From Astrocystis sublimbata (lineage: Eukaryota > Ascomycota > Sordariomycetes > Xylariales > Xylariaceae), in contig JAJNNY010000015.1 of the NCBI GenBank assembly GCA_022453515.1, forward strand, positions 620,001-684,000: a DNA stretch of 64,000 bases, written 5' to 3'. The notes beneath the pieces are model-generated. The model had not been told where the DNA came from and made no database searches. It was given only the letters and a program-made list of their open reading frames with translations. The position numbers were made by a program, and so were the translations under genes. Below are positions 48,671 to 60,400 of the stretch, piece by piece. Numbering within the stretch: the stretch's first letter is position 1; the number at the start of each line of letters is the position of its first letter.

Positions 48671-51600
48671 TTATACACGTTGACCATTCCCGTTCGTTTG
48701 CCCGTTCGTGGGGTTCGATCCTTCCAAAATCCGTGACAGTGCCAGCTTTCCAAGTTCAAGAATAGATGCACTGTTAGTCAACTCAAAGATCGTAACATGC
48801 GAGCCCAAGCTCTGCACCCACCAGCTCTGCAGTTCGATCGCGATAAGCGAGTCGACGCCCAAGTCCGCCATACCCTGACCGAGGTCAAGGTCAGCGTTGT
48901 CGCTGAAGATGAGCAACGTTTTGAGACATCGCGCGACCTGACCCGCTAGGAACTGTGCCGCCGCAGTCTCGTCTTGGAGCACAGAACTCGTAGGATCGCG
49001 GACGGCTTCCATGAATGCCTGCAATTCACCTTCCTGGTCGTCTTCGTTCTTGGTCGCCTCTACGTGCTGGTTCATTGTAGACCCGTCAAGCTTGAGGCCC
49101 AGCCCACGCGCGTCTGGTGGGTGTTGGCCTAGACCGACAACGAACTGTGCGCCATTGACATAACTTGACGTTGCGCTTGGAAGTGGTGCCGGGATGGGAG
49201 ACGCTTCGATGGCCAATTGAAGGGAGCCTAGGAAGTCCTTCTCTCTGATAAGCTGAGCACCGGCGCGACGCAAGTTCTCGAGAATGACGGTGTTCTGGCT
49301 GACGAAGCCAATGTCTTCCACAACACCGAGGTCGACGACTGAGGCTGGTAGTCCCTGCTGCTGTCGGAACTGTACGAATGCGTCTAAGAAGGTACTTGCT
49401 GCTGCATAGTTGGCCTGCTTCGGGTTTCCTTGGACTCCGTATATAGAGCTGAGCAGGACGAAGAAGTCGAGCGGCTGGTCTTTTAGTGCGTGGTGTAGAT
49501 TCCATGTCCCCTGCACCTTTGCCTCAGTCGCGCCTTGCCAACTCTCCAACGTCATGTCTAGCAGTGCTTCGTCCTGCGAATAAGTGATTAGTTACCGCAA
49601 TCGCTTCACTTTCCTCTTTCTCAGCCATTTCACTTACCTTCAACACCAAAGCCAAGTGCAGCAACCCAGCAATCGGCTTTGCTACGTTAGCAACCATTGC
49701 CTGAACGGTTGCTGTGTCTGAGACAGATCCGGTTACAATCTGTACCTGACACCCAAGAGCCTCCAGCTCTTTAATCAGAGACTGCTCTTTATCGCCTCCA
49801 GCCGAGGCCGTGCGCGAAAGAAAGATGAGCGATCGGGCACCTCTTTCGGCAAGCCAGACAGCGGTGCATCGACCCAGGCCACCCAAACCGCCGACCAGGA
49901 CATATGATCGGTCGCCGCGGAACTGGAGCTCATCAGATGATGGCGCGACAGGCAGTGTTTGCAAGTCGTCGGGGTATTGCACGCAGACAGAACCGATTGG
50001 GCGACGTCCGCCCTGGAACTCCTGAAATGCGTGCTTGATGTCGCTCGGGCTAAGACACATTATCGGCCCAATTGGCTTGACCAGACCATCAGTATATAAC
50101 TTGATGCTCGCCTCCAGAAGCCTATGGTACAAGAGCGGATGTCAGTTGAAGCCTTCACTTATCTAGAGGGTGCATCCAGACTTACCGTCGAGCTGTTAGT
50201 GGCTTTTGGGTCATCAAAGCCGCCATGTCCAGGCCATGAAATCCTCGGTTCCCTGTGAACATCGTCATGTCGAGCTTACCGTGTGCAGCAGAATCCTTCC
50301 CCGAGAGGTCGATAAGTGTGCCGCCCTCAGCTACACATCTCCAGCTGCTGTGCAGCTGCTCTCCCGTGAGACTGTTCAGGACGATATCTACGCCTCGGGA
50401 CTGAGTAGCCTGCAGAAGGCTAGAGACCCATTCTTCGCTATCATGCAAGGAGAAGATGTCGGCTTCGGGGATCCCATGTTCAGTCGCCAAGAATTGGGCT
50501 TCCTCCTGGCTTGCTGTAGTTGCATATACCTTTGCTCCCACTGTCTTTGCTACCTGCAGCGCAGCGATGCCGACAGCATCAGCAGCTAGATGGATCAGCA
50601 CCGTGTCTCCAGCACCGAGGGTGCCAAGTTCAAGTAGGCCACGGATCGCGGTAGCGTAAGCAGGTAGTGTCACGGCCTCCTCAAAAGTTAACCCTTCCGG
50701 AATAGCCACGCACGACGTGGCCGAGACCCGAACATGGGTAGCCAAGGACCCTGGTGCCCAGCAGAGCACCGAGTCACCAACCTTGAAGCCACATTTCGCC
50801 GCATCGGGATGCAGGCGAAGAATCGTCCCTGCACACTCCAGTCCTAAGCCGCGATCGCTCCGGGAAATGCCCAGTGCGATCTGAGCGTCCTACAGGGTTG
50901 AAATATGTTAGCCATATGCAGTGTCAAGTGTTGTGCTGGGTAATTGTCATCTTACCTGATACCCGATCGAAGATGCACGAACAAGGAGTTCTACTTCGTT
51001 CTCTTTCAATGTCTGGGTTTGCGATCGGTGAACGCCTTGCCATTGAGCACTAGACAGGAGGCCAGCCTGCGCAATGTGAAGCCTGCGAGTGATCCCATCT
51101 TCGTTAGGAGCCGGAAGCACTTGATTGCTAGGACGTGTGATAAAGCGTGGTACATGGACGACTCCATCCAACAAGGCATATTCACGGTCAACTATGCTCG
51201 CATGCGATTTATCTTGAAGCTTGGTAAAGACTTGTACGACTGGGCTGACAAGAGATGATTGGTCTGTCGCGTGGAAATCCAACTCCATCGTTGCGAAAGC
51301 AGCCCCGAGCTCTAAGCGAGCTGTGCGGGCAAATCCGAAGACCATGGCGTGATAAGGGTTTTGCGCCGACATCTGGACTGGTCCAGTAAGCCAAAGCAGC
51401 TGATGGCCGTGCAGCTGGGCAAGGAAGCGAACAAGGCCTTTGAGGTCCCTGTCCGTCAGATTCTGGAAGAAGGTCTGTGACGGGTTCTCTATGTCAAGCA
51501 GAGATACGGCATTTGTGGGTGTGGCAGGGGGATTCCGCAGCGAGCATAGTGTAACTTCATAGCCTTCGACCTTGAAAGCAGTTGTGAGATCTTTCGCATA

Positions 51601-54600
51601 ACCCGTCAGATGGTCAAAATCTGGATCTTGAACGAGAAGATTCAGTGCCTTGGTGGGGGTTGATGGGCTGTGCTCTGACACTGCGCTGGCGGTGATGATG
51701 TTGTCGAGCTGGAAGGGGACGTTTTGGTCCATGACAGCCGACATCTTTTCGAACCCGGCTTCTTGTAAAATGTTTTGCCACTGTTCGGCTTGTAGATAAG
51801 GCTCCTGGTATCTTCCATCCGACTCTCCAAGCCACCATCCCGAGAGTGTGCCCATGATGTAATTCACCCATTTCGCCTCGGAGCAAAGCTCTAGCAAGAA
51901 GACACGCCCGCCGGGACGTAGTAAAGACCGACAGTTCTTCATGGTTTGCAAGAGGTCTGGAGTGGCGTGGAGGACATTGGCCGCTACCACGAGATCGTAA
52001 GTGCCAAGCTCCAAGCCTTGGGTAGCCGGATCATCGCTGATATCTAGAACCGCATACTCAATGCCTGCATACTGACCAAATCGCTCTTTGGCTGCTTTGA
52101 AGAAACCCGATGAGATATCTGTATAGGTGTAGGTGCTGAACAAAGCGTGGCCGGTTTCCGTATCGGTCAAAGCAGGGAGGATAGTTGATGTAAACCCTCC
52201 GGTCCCAGCACCAATCTCGACGATACGTAGCGATCTATTCGAGTGGCTCAGAGTTTCAAAGAACTTAGAGTGATCTAGCATGTTGAAGAAGTTGTATATC
52301 TCCATCAAAAGATCGTCTTTAATTAGCACTGCCAGTGGCTCTGTTATGCCGAGCACAATGTTCTCGACGTTGTCAAAGATCCGTGTAACTGCCAGAGCAA
52401 TATTTCGTGCAGGTGTAGCTAAAGACTCCTCTGTGAGCTGTTTGATGCAAGCTCTGCACTCTTCAGAGGTCATGGAGAACAGAGTTTGAGTGTCCTTGAC
52501 GACTTGGCTACCGTGAGACCGGATATTGCTAACATAGTCCTCATTCCATTGCTTAAAGCGATTAAAGTGATGATGTGTGCTTTTTCCGAAATCTTTCAGT
52601 ATTCTCGTTGTTTCCAGAACACAAAGTATATTTAGTCTCTCGACAAGCTCCAGGCATCGACTGAGATCTGTTGTCTGGCGTATCAGATGTCGCATGTCAA
52701 CAAGATCGATGTCAGGACGCCACTCAAGTAGGCGTACTTCCCGTAATGGGTCGGTGTTGGTGGGACTGTCGATTGTTTCCAAAGAGCGGAATCTAATTCC
52801 ATCGGCTTGCATGGCCAAAGACCCGTATTGATCGGAAATGCGTCCCTTAGCTCTCAAAGTATCGGAGCCGGTAGATGTAGTTCGAGTCTCGCAGTGAAGA
52901 GTTTGAGATTTGCTGTAGTCTGTACCGACGTACAGTTCTTCCACATATACCGGGAGAGTCAGTTTGCTCATTAACCTCAAATGACCTTTCACAGATCCCA
53001 GTATGCAGCACTGGAGCAGTTGGTCAATTTGTGTCGGGTGAAGAATGCTGGAAGAAAACTCCGGTTCAGGACGAAGAGCGGCCGAAACACTACCCTTTTT
53101 GATGTTATAATGTAGGTCATGTAATCCTTGAAAGGCTGTTCTGTACTCTAGGCCGGCTTCTTTTGCGGCCTTGTACCACCCGCTGACATTTAGCTCCCTT
53201 CTGCCTTCATCAGAAGATGTGAAAGGTGCTGATTCATCAAGCGACGATGTCATGACCTTCCCAGGGTGGATTTCGCCAACGCAATGTCTTGTCCACTTGT
53301 TGGCGCTATTGCAAGACATGATACTGAATTCAAACCAAGAGGAGTCCAAGCCGTCAGTCAGTCGCCGCGGCGATAGGCGAGTAACGAGCTCGGCAGACTG
53401 TCCAGTGTGTAGAGGTTTGGCTGTTCCGATAGAAAGCGAACGTATCGTGAAGGTCTTGTCGCCAGACAATTGCCTAATGGCTTCTCCAGCCATGTTGATG
53501 TATGCAGCTGCAGGAAATATCACTTCATTGGCGACTATATGGTCCGCTAACCATGGCACGGCTTTGAGGTTGAGAAGCTTTCGCCAGCTTGGCTCCAGGT
53601 CGTTTCCGCCAATGACGCGCGCACCGAGCAGCTCATGCTCCGGGAAGGAACGCATACGAAAGTCTCGCGATATGCGACTTTCGTTCCAGTACGAAGCGTC
53701 ATGTGTCCAGGAATAGGGTGGCAGGTTTGACATGGCTTGGGCTCCCATATTCATCGTATTAAAATTTGGTGTCAGTCCTTGACAGTAAAGTTGACCAGCA
53801 GTAGTCAGCACTGACACTGTTGAGTCGGCTCCTCTACTGATAGTGTGTTGGTACGCGACGACCTTGTCAAGCTCCTTGCATATCTGACGGAAAGGCCCTG
53901 ACAGTGCTGAATGTGGGCCAATCTCGAGTGCCAGGCCAAATTCTTCGTGTAATGCGCAGGTCACTGCAGTCCGGAAGAGCACTGGGCGCTCCATGTTGGC
54001 TCTCCAGTAGGCTGAACCGAGCTGCGAGGCGTCTTTGATGACCTTTCCGGTCACTGAAGAGAAGAAAGATACTGAAAGTGGACGAGATGAGGGAGCAACG
54101 TCCGAGATCAGCGCCTCGTATACGACCCCAACTGACTTCATGTGATCTAGAAATAGCGGTTAGTCTCCGTTGTTCCAACTCTCGCCTTGTTCTCGAGAAC
54201 AGATTATACCACGTACCTGAATGGTAAGCCTTATCAACCTTGAGTAGTCGAGCTAGGGCTGTTGGCTGATATTTCCGAACTTCTGTCAGAGTATCTTCTA
54301 CGGCATCAAAATCTCCGGAAATCGTGACACTAGAGCTACTGTTCTCACAAGCGATGGTTGTTCCCGTCTTGAGTAGCCCCGTCACCTCGTCTCGGCCGAG
54401 TCCAACAGCTGCCATAGCTCCAGGTCGACGCTGCTGGGTGCTCGCGAAGCCGCGGTAGTATGCCACCATTATTGCCTCTCTCATACTCAGGGCACCAGCG
54501 GCATACGCGGCTCCAATTTCCCCGCTGGAATGGCCGACCACGCCATCCGGAGTGATGTTCCAGCTCGCCAGAAGATTCACCAGCGCGACTTGCACAGCTG

Positions 54601-56608
54601 TACACAGGGGCTGGGCGTGCTCTGCCGAGTGAATTCCACATTCGTTCAATAGCAGGTGCTCCATATCCCAAGAAGGCGGCTGCAAAGTTTCCGACAGCCA
54701 TTGATCCATTTGCTGGATATCCTGTCTGAAAGAGGGAAAATCCCGAATCAGCTCGCGACCCATTCCAGGCCACTGGGCTCCCTGCCCGGTGAAGATCCAT
54801 AGGAGGCCCTTTGCATTCGATTCTGATGTTCGCGCAATAGGGGCTGGATTGCATGAAGTTCCATCACTAACGCAGAAGGACCTCACTTTTTGATGATGCC
54901 TCTTTGTACCTAAAGTATACGCTAGATCCCCAACCTGAAAGATTTCACGCTCAATGAAACTTCCGTAAGCGGACAGCATTTTGTTGAGGGAAGACTCGCT
55001 GTGGGCAGAGAAGACTAGAAGTCGTCGAGACGAGGTTGATGTGGCTTCCTTGTACCCATTGTAGTTGTTGGGTTTAATCTTGGCGCTCCCATTAACATGA
55101 CCATTGAAATGGCCGTTGGTGTGGCCATTCACATGACCGTTGGACTGACCGTTTGTACTGCCATTGGTGGCATGAGATCTAGGACTGGCAGCCTCTAGGA
55201 TAACATGGGCGTTGGCACCACCGAGGCCGAACGAGTCAACGCTGATTCTTCGGCTTCGATCTTCCGGCCACGGTAAGGCTTGAGTCGGTACCCGCAACGA
55301 CGCATCAGTGAAAGGTACTGTGATGAAAGCATTAGATCTGAATCAGAGACTTCAGTCGGAAATTTGCAAAATCCAGTAGAAACTCACTTTTCGGATTAGG
55401 ACTTTGGAATTTGATATTGGGTAGGATAGTGCCCCTTTCGAGACTTAGAACAGCCTTGATAAGACTGCTCAAGCCGGCAGCCCCCTCACCGTGGCCAATA
55501 TTAGGCTTGACCTAGAATCCAATACTTCTATTAGCATAACGAAGTCAACAGACAGAAGGGGGGAGGGTCTACTCACGCTACCGATATAAGTCTCCTGAGA
55601 CTGCTCGCTTGTGAAAACTTGAACCACAGCGGAAACCTCCAGTGGGTCGCCCGTGGCTGTGCCAGTGCCGTGGCACTCGACCACTGGTGTATCACCTGGA
55701 CTTATCCCCGCCTGCTGATACGCTTGCCGGATCAAACTAGCCTGCGCCTCAGTACTTGGGTTGGTGAGGCCGACAGTCTTTCCATCCGAGTTGATTGCCG
55801 TACCCCGAATGACAGCGCGAATTGGATTTCCGTCTCGCAGAGCATCATCTAGTCTCTTAACATAGACGGCATTGACGGCGTCGGCTCTAGCGTACCCGTT
55901 GGCATCTGCGTCAAACGTGTTGCACGAGCCGTCGGCCGACAATGCTCCTAGCCTGTCAAGGGCTAGGAAGTATTCTGGCGAAAGGAGGAGGTTCGATGCC
56001 CCGACCAAGGCTCCTGAGCATTCCCCGCGCTCTAGAGCTTGGCAAGCTAGGTGTAGACCTATCAAACTAGATGAACATCCTGCTTTGACGGTCATGCTGG
56101 GCCCGCGCAGGTCCAACTCGTAAGACACGCGGTTGGCGAGAGTGAAGTCGTCCATCCCAGTGATGCCGTAGACATTGCCATCCTGCGGATCTCGTGCCTG
56201 CATCTGTAGCCAGTCCTGGCCAAAACTGCCTGCATAGACGGCTATTTGGCTGCCTCGCCATTCCACCTCGCCGGAGTTCTCCAATGCCTCGTACATGACT
56301 TCAAGCAGGAGTCGTTGCTGCGGGTCGACTCTCTCGACTTCGGCCTGGGACATGCTGAAGAAGGCAGCGTCGAAGAGATCGACGGGCTCGTCAAGGAAGT
56401 AGCCGTGTTTCATGGATATACTCCCGGGCATTCCGGAACGTTGGTGGAAGCCATCCGCATTGAATCGTTCAGGAGGTATTGGTCGACGAGCATCTTTTTG
56501 GTTGACCAACAAGTCCCAGTACGACTCCGCATCGTGAACCCCCCCTGGCAACCTCACGCCAATGCCCACGATGGCTATCGGGCTTTGATTCGTCTTTTCT
56601 GGGGCCAT
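48671..56608 (-). CDS. Highly reducing polyketide synthase, KS-AT-DH-CMeT-ER-KR-ACP (2,512 aa)
   Basis: Seven exons (56608-55577, 55511-55388, 55317-54217, 54146-50956, 50889-50186, 50121-49638, 49573-48671) join in frame with 64-70-bp introns. KS: residues 9-430, Cys178 in KAGCSSSL, His313 in HGTGT, His351 in NIGHGEG. AT: Ser649 in GHSSGE. DH: His954 in [11 protein letters not shown], where the usual Gly of HxxxGxxxxP is Asn958; Asp1126 in [10 protein letters not shown] is kept. CMeT: SAM motif VEIGAGTGG near 1394-1402, His1478 in NVLHAT; it looks intact. ER: about 1770-2085, with [10 protein letters not shown] as the NADPH motif. KR: GGLGGLG, Ser/Tyr at about 2255 and 2268. ACP: Ser2454 in GVDSL. 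There is no release domain, so the chain must pass to a partner, presumably the divergent non-reducing PKS. A linker of NGH-type repeats lies at 435-463, between KS and AT. Confidence 0.93.
55088..55172 (-). repeat. Asn-Gly-His coding minisatellite in the HR-PKS KS-AT linker
   Basis: Imperfect 12-bp units encode runs such as [18 protein letters not shown]. The composition is mirrored in the linker before the ACP of the divergent non-reducing PKS. Confidence 0.75.
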
Positions 56609-57477
56609 TGTATGGTTTATAACGAAATGGAGCGAAAATAGAGTTCTGTGAAGAGGTCTTATCTAGCTTTCTTGTGGTCTAAGAATGTCTAAGTGTCTGT
56701 TCAAAAGATGGAGGAGAAAAGTGTCCCGTGCACAACTGAGAAGAAGGCCACAAGATCTATCGGTGATAGTTCTCTAAACATTTGATGATCCCTTAAGCTC
56801 GGTAAACGATAGGTTGTTACTGAGTTAAGGACCCAATCTAGGAGCAGCCGACCAAAGAAGCGCAGCAAAGCTGTCTATCTTCACTGGTATGATATTTCAA
56901 GCGTAACGAAAAGAAACAAAAAGGCCCTGATACCTTAAAAGTACTCTATGAGAAAAGGATCGGCGGCTGACTTGTATTAGTTCCGCAGGGCAGCCAGTGG
57001 CGCATCAGAGCCTTATGTGAAGCTGAGTCATGGCAAGGTGTCCATCCCTTACGTGAATCGTTTCGTCCTGCCCGATCTTTACTTGCATTTGGCCGAAAAA
57101 GTTCATACCCGTCAGACACAAGATAAGAAAACTCAAGCTAGCAGCCATTGATTACGGTCTAGACTCGGAAAAAGAAATAGGTGGATGCTAGCGACTAAGC
57201 TAAGCTTTGGCAGCACTCGTATTGATAGGCACTGTTGTTGGCTCAAGCTGACCAGGTCATGATTCTTTACAAGATCAAGCACAGATACCAACGGATATAG
57301 GGTGTGTTTGCATTTCCGACTTTGCCAGCAACATAGAGTTTATCGAGACTTACTTGTCTGGGTCAACTTCGAATTCAAAGGCGTACAACTTCATCATCAA
57401 GTGTCTTCCTGCTTGCCGTTGCTCAGTCCTGATGGTCTTTCGGAACACTTTCACTTCGACTTGACATTGTTCTGATC
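56609..57477. promoter_or_regulatory. Bidirectional promoter region of the PKS pair
   Basis: 869 bp separate the two divergent ATGs, so shared activation sites are likely here. I could not pick out a certain inverted CGG-type motif by eye, and no ORF of note is present. Confidence 0.6.
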
Positions 57478-60400
57478 ATGGCGGCCGAGCACGTATTCCT
57501 CTTCGGCGATCAGGCAGACGCTTCGATTCCCATGATCCGTCGACTCCTGGAACGATCACGCCATTCCAAAAACCTCGAGACATTTCTGCATAGTGCCATC
57601 GACCATGTTCAGCTAGAGGTCGCCAAGCTCACTCCTGCAGAGCAGGACACTTTAGGGTCGTTCCATTCGGTACAAGACCTGACGGTCGCCCTAAAAAACA
57701 AGTCTGATCGCCATGGCATTGCACAGATGGTAGTAATATTCATATCTAGGATCGGTGAACTTATCCTGTAAGTCTACCTGACGCTAGACTTTGCGAATCA
57801 TCACATTTCTTAACACACAAGCGACAGGCACGCAGAGAATGACCCCGCGTTATTGAGCAATTCAACGCCTCTTCTTTCGCTAGGCATATGCGGCGGTCTA
57901 CTCCCTGCTGCCGCTGCCGCTGTGGCCACCAACGTGAACGAACTCGTTGAGGTTGCTAGTTACATTGCTGGCATAAACTGTCGCGTAGCTGCTGCAATAT
58001 CAAGGCGTTCCATTCAGGTTGAAGACAGCACCGAGAGCTGGGCATTCTCGGTTCTTGGCAAGGTGGTTGGCGAACTCCCTAAGATTCTTGCACAGTTTCA
58101 CAGAGATAATGTAGGTATACCATGACCCTGGTGCATTGAATCCTTCAAATACTCGATGACTGACATCTTGGTATCTGGATAGTTGATCCCTCGCCATCGC
58201 CAAGCGTATATTGCTATAGGCACACCTACTTGGGCTACCGTCTTTGGCCCTCCTTCCGTTCTCAAGACATTACTTGACACATCTGCTACTTTAAGTAAGA
58301 GCGAAGTCACCGTTCTGCCGGCATTCGGGGCTGTTCATGCAAGTCACCTGCCATGTCCAGATTTCGAAGACCTCATTCCGGACAGTCCACTTTTGAACAA
58401 GTCCATCAAGCCTGGCTTCAAGCTCTGCTCGGGAAGCAGCTATGCCCCCTTCGCAGCGTCGTCCCTCAAGGACTTGTTACCGCCAATTATGCTGGACATA
58501 TTCCAAAACGCGACCAACCCGGCTCGGCTGTTCGACATGAGCGGCTCATATCTCGCAAAGGGCAAAGAGGTTTCCCTGTTGATGTTAGGTGCCTCAAGCT
58601 ATCTAGTACTCCTCCGGAGATCTCTCCATAATCAAGGATTCAAGGTGTCTCTCAAGTCAGGAGCCCCCAGTCCACCAAACACGGAGCTCCGTGGAGGCTC
58701 GGGCTCCGTAGCTATCGTTGGCATGTCAGGTCAGTTTCCAGGCGCAGCCAATATGGAGGAGATGTGGCAAAGGCTTATGCAAAGAGACGAGCTTCATCGA
58801 AAGGTCTGCTTCCCGCCCGTGTTTGAATTCAGTCTCCGAAAGTTGTGTAGTAATAGGTACTAACACTCGGTGTTGGCTAGATTCCCGCCGATCGTTTCGA
58901 CGCAGACGAGTACTTCGACGAATCCGGCCGTGGGCCTAGGGCAATCACCGCCTCCCATGCGTGTTTCCTGGACCAGCCCGGTCTTTTCGATCATAAAATG
59001 TTCAATGTCTCGCCTAGAGAGGCCATGCAGATGGACCCTGGCCAGCGGCTGCTCATGCACGCTGTCTACGAGGCCCTCGAGGAGTCTGGTGTCTGTAATA
59101 ACGGCAGTGTAGCTATGGACAGCAAGCGAATCGGGACATACATTGGCGATGGCAGTGATGACTGGAGGGAACTCCAGCAGCAGCATGGCATTGATAAGTA
59201 TATTCTGCAGGGGACCCAAAGGTCTTTCACTCCGGGACGTCTGAACCACCACTTCAAGTGGGAAGGCGCCACGTTTGTGAGTATTTCCTGGAGTTATGCT
59301 CTGCTCTTTCCAGACTTCTAGTACGGAAAAAGCTTCTTTGCGACGTTTCTCAAAACAATTAGTCGCACACACCTCTTAACAAAAAGAATAACTACTAACT
59401 CCTGAATTATAGTGTGTTGACTCGGCCTGTGGCTCGACAGCTTCTGCTGTTGGTCTTGCTTACAGAGCATTGATTAGTCGTGACTGTGACGTGGCCATTG
59501 CTGGCGGATCCAACATCATTGCCACGCCATTCTGGCAATCAGTGCTTAGCAAGGGCGGCTTTCTGTCAACGACTGGGGGGTGTAAGACCTTCCGAGGTGA
59601 TGCGGATGGCTACTGTCGTGGAGAGGCCGTCGGAGCCATCGTTCTAAAACGATTAGAAGATGCGATACACGATAACGACAACATCGTCTCGGTGATCCGC
59701 AGCTACGCTCGGAACCACTCAGCAGAGGCGGTGTCTATCACCCGCCCCCACGTCGGTACACAAGAACGCGTGTATCGAAGAGTTTTGCATCAAGCTGGGC
59801 TGGAACCCAACGACATTTCCTATGTCGAGATGCATGGGACAGGCACCACTGCTGGGGATTCGGCGGAGTTGGAGTCTGTTGTCAACATTCTGGGTCACAA
59901 GTCCGTCCGCGACAGTCCGCTGCTGGTGGGCGCGATCAAAGCCAACATGGGACATTCTGAAGCGGCATCAGGCATATCCTCTATAATGAAAGCTGCCATG
60001 ATGTTTGGCAAAGGTGTTGTTCCGCCTCAGGTCGGCATGCCACACAAGTTGGGCGACTTTGACTTTCTCAAGCACGGCACGGTTGTGATACCTGGCGAAC
60101 CAGTCCCATATTCTCATCAAAGCATTGGCAACAAGAGGAGGATGATCGTGAATAACTTTGATGCTGCTGTAAGTGTATCCTGGTTATCGAGCAAGCACAG
60201 AGCTGACATACCATATGCTATAGGGAGGTAACAGTTGCTTCATACTGGAGGAGCCCCCATTGCCCCCCGTGAGGGAACAAGATCCACGGTCACATCATAT
60301 CGTCACCGTCTCGACACATTGTTCCACATCACATGAACAGAATAAACGCCGTCTGTTGGAATACTTAAAGGCAAACTCACATGTCAGTGTCGCCGACTTA

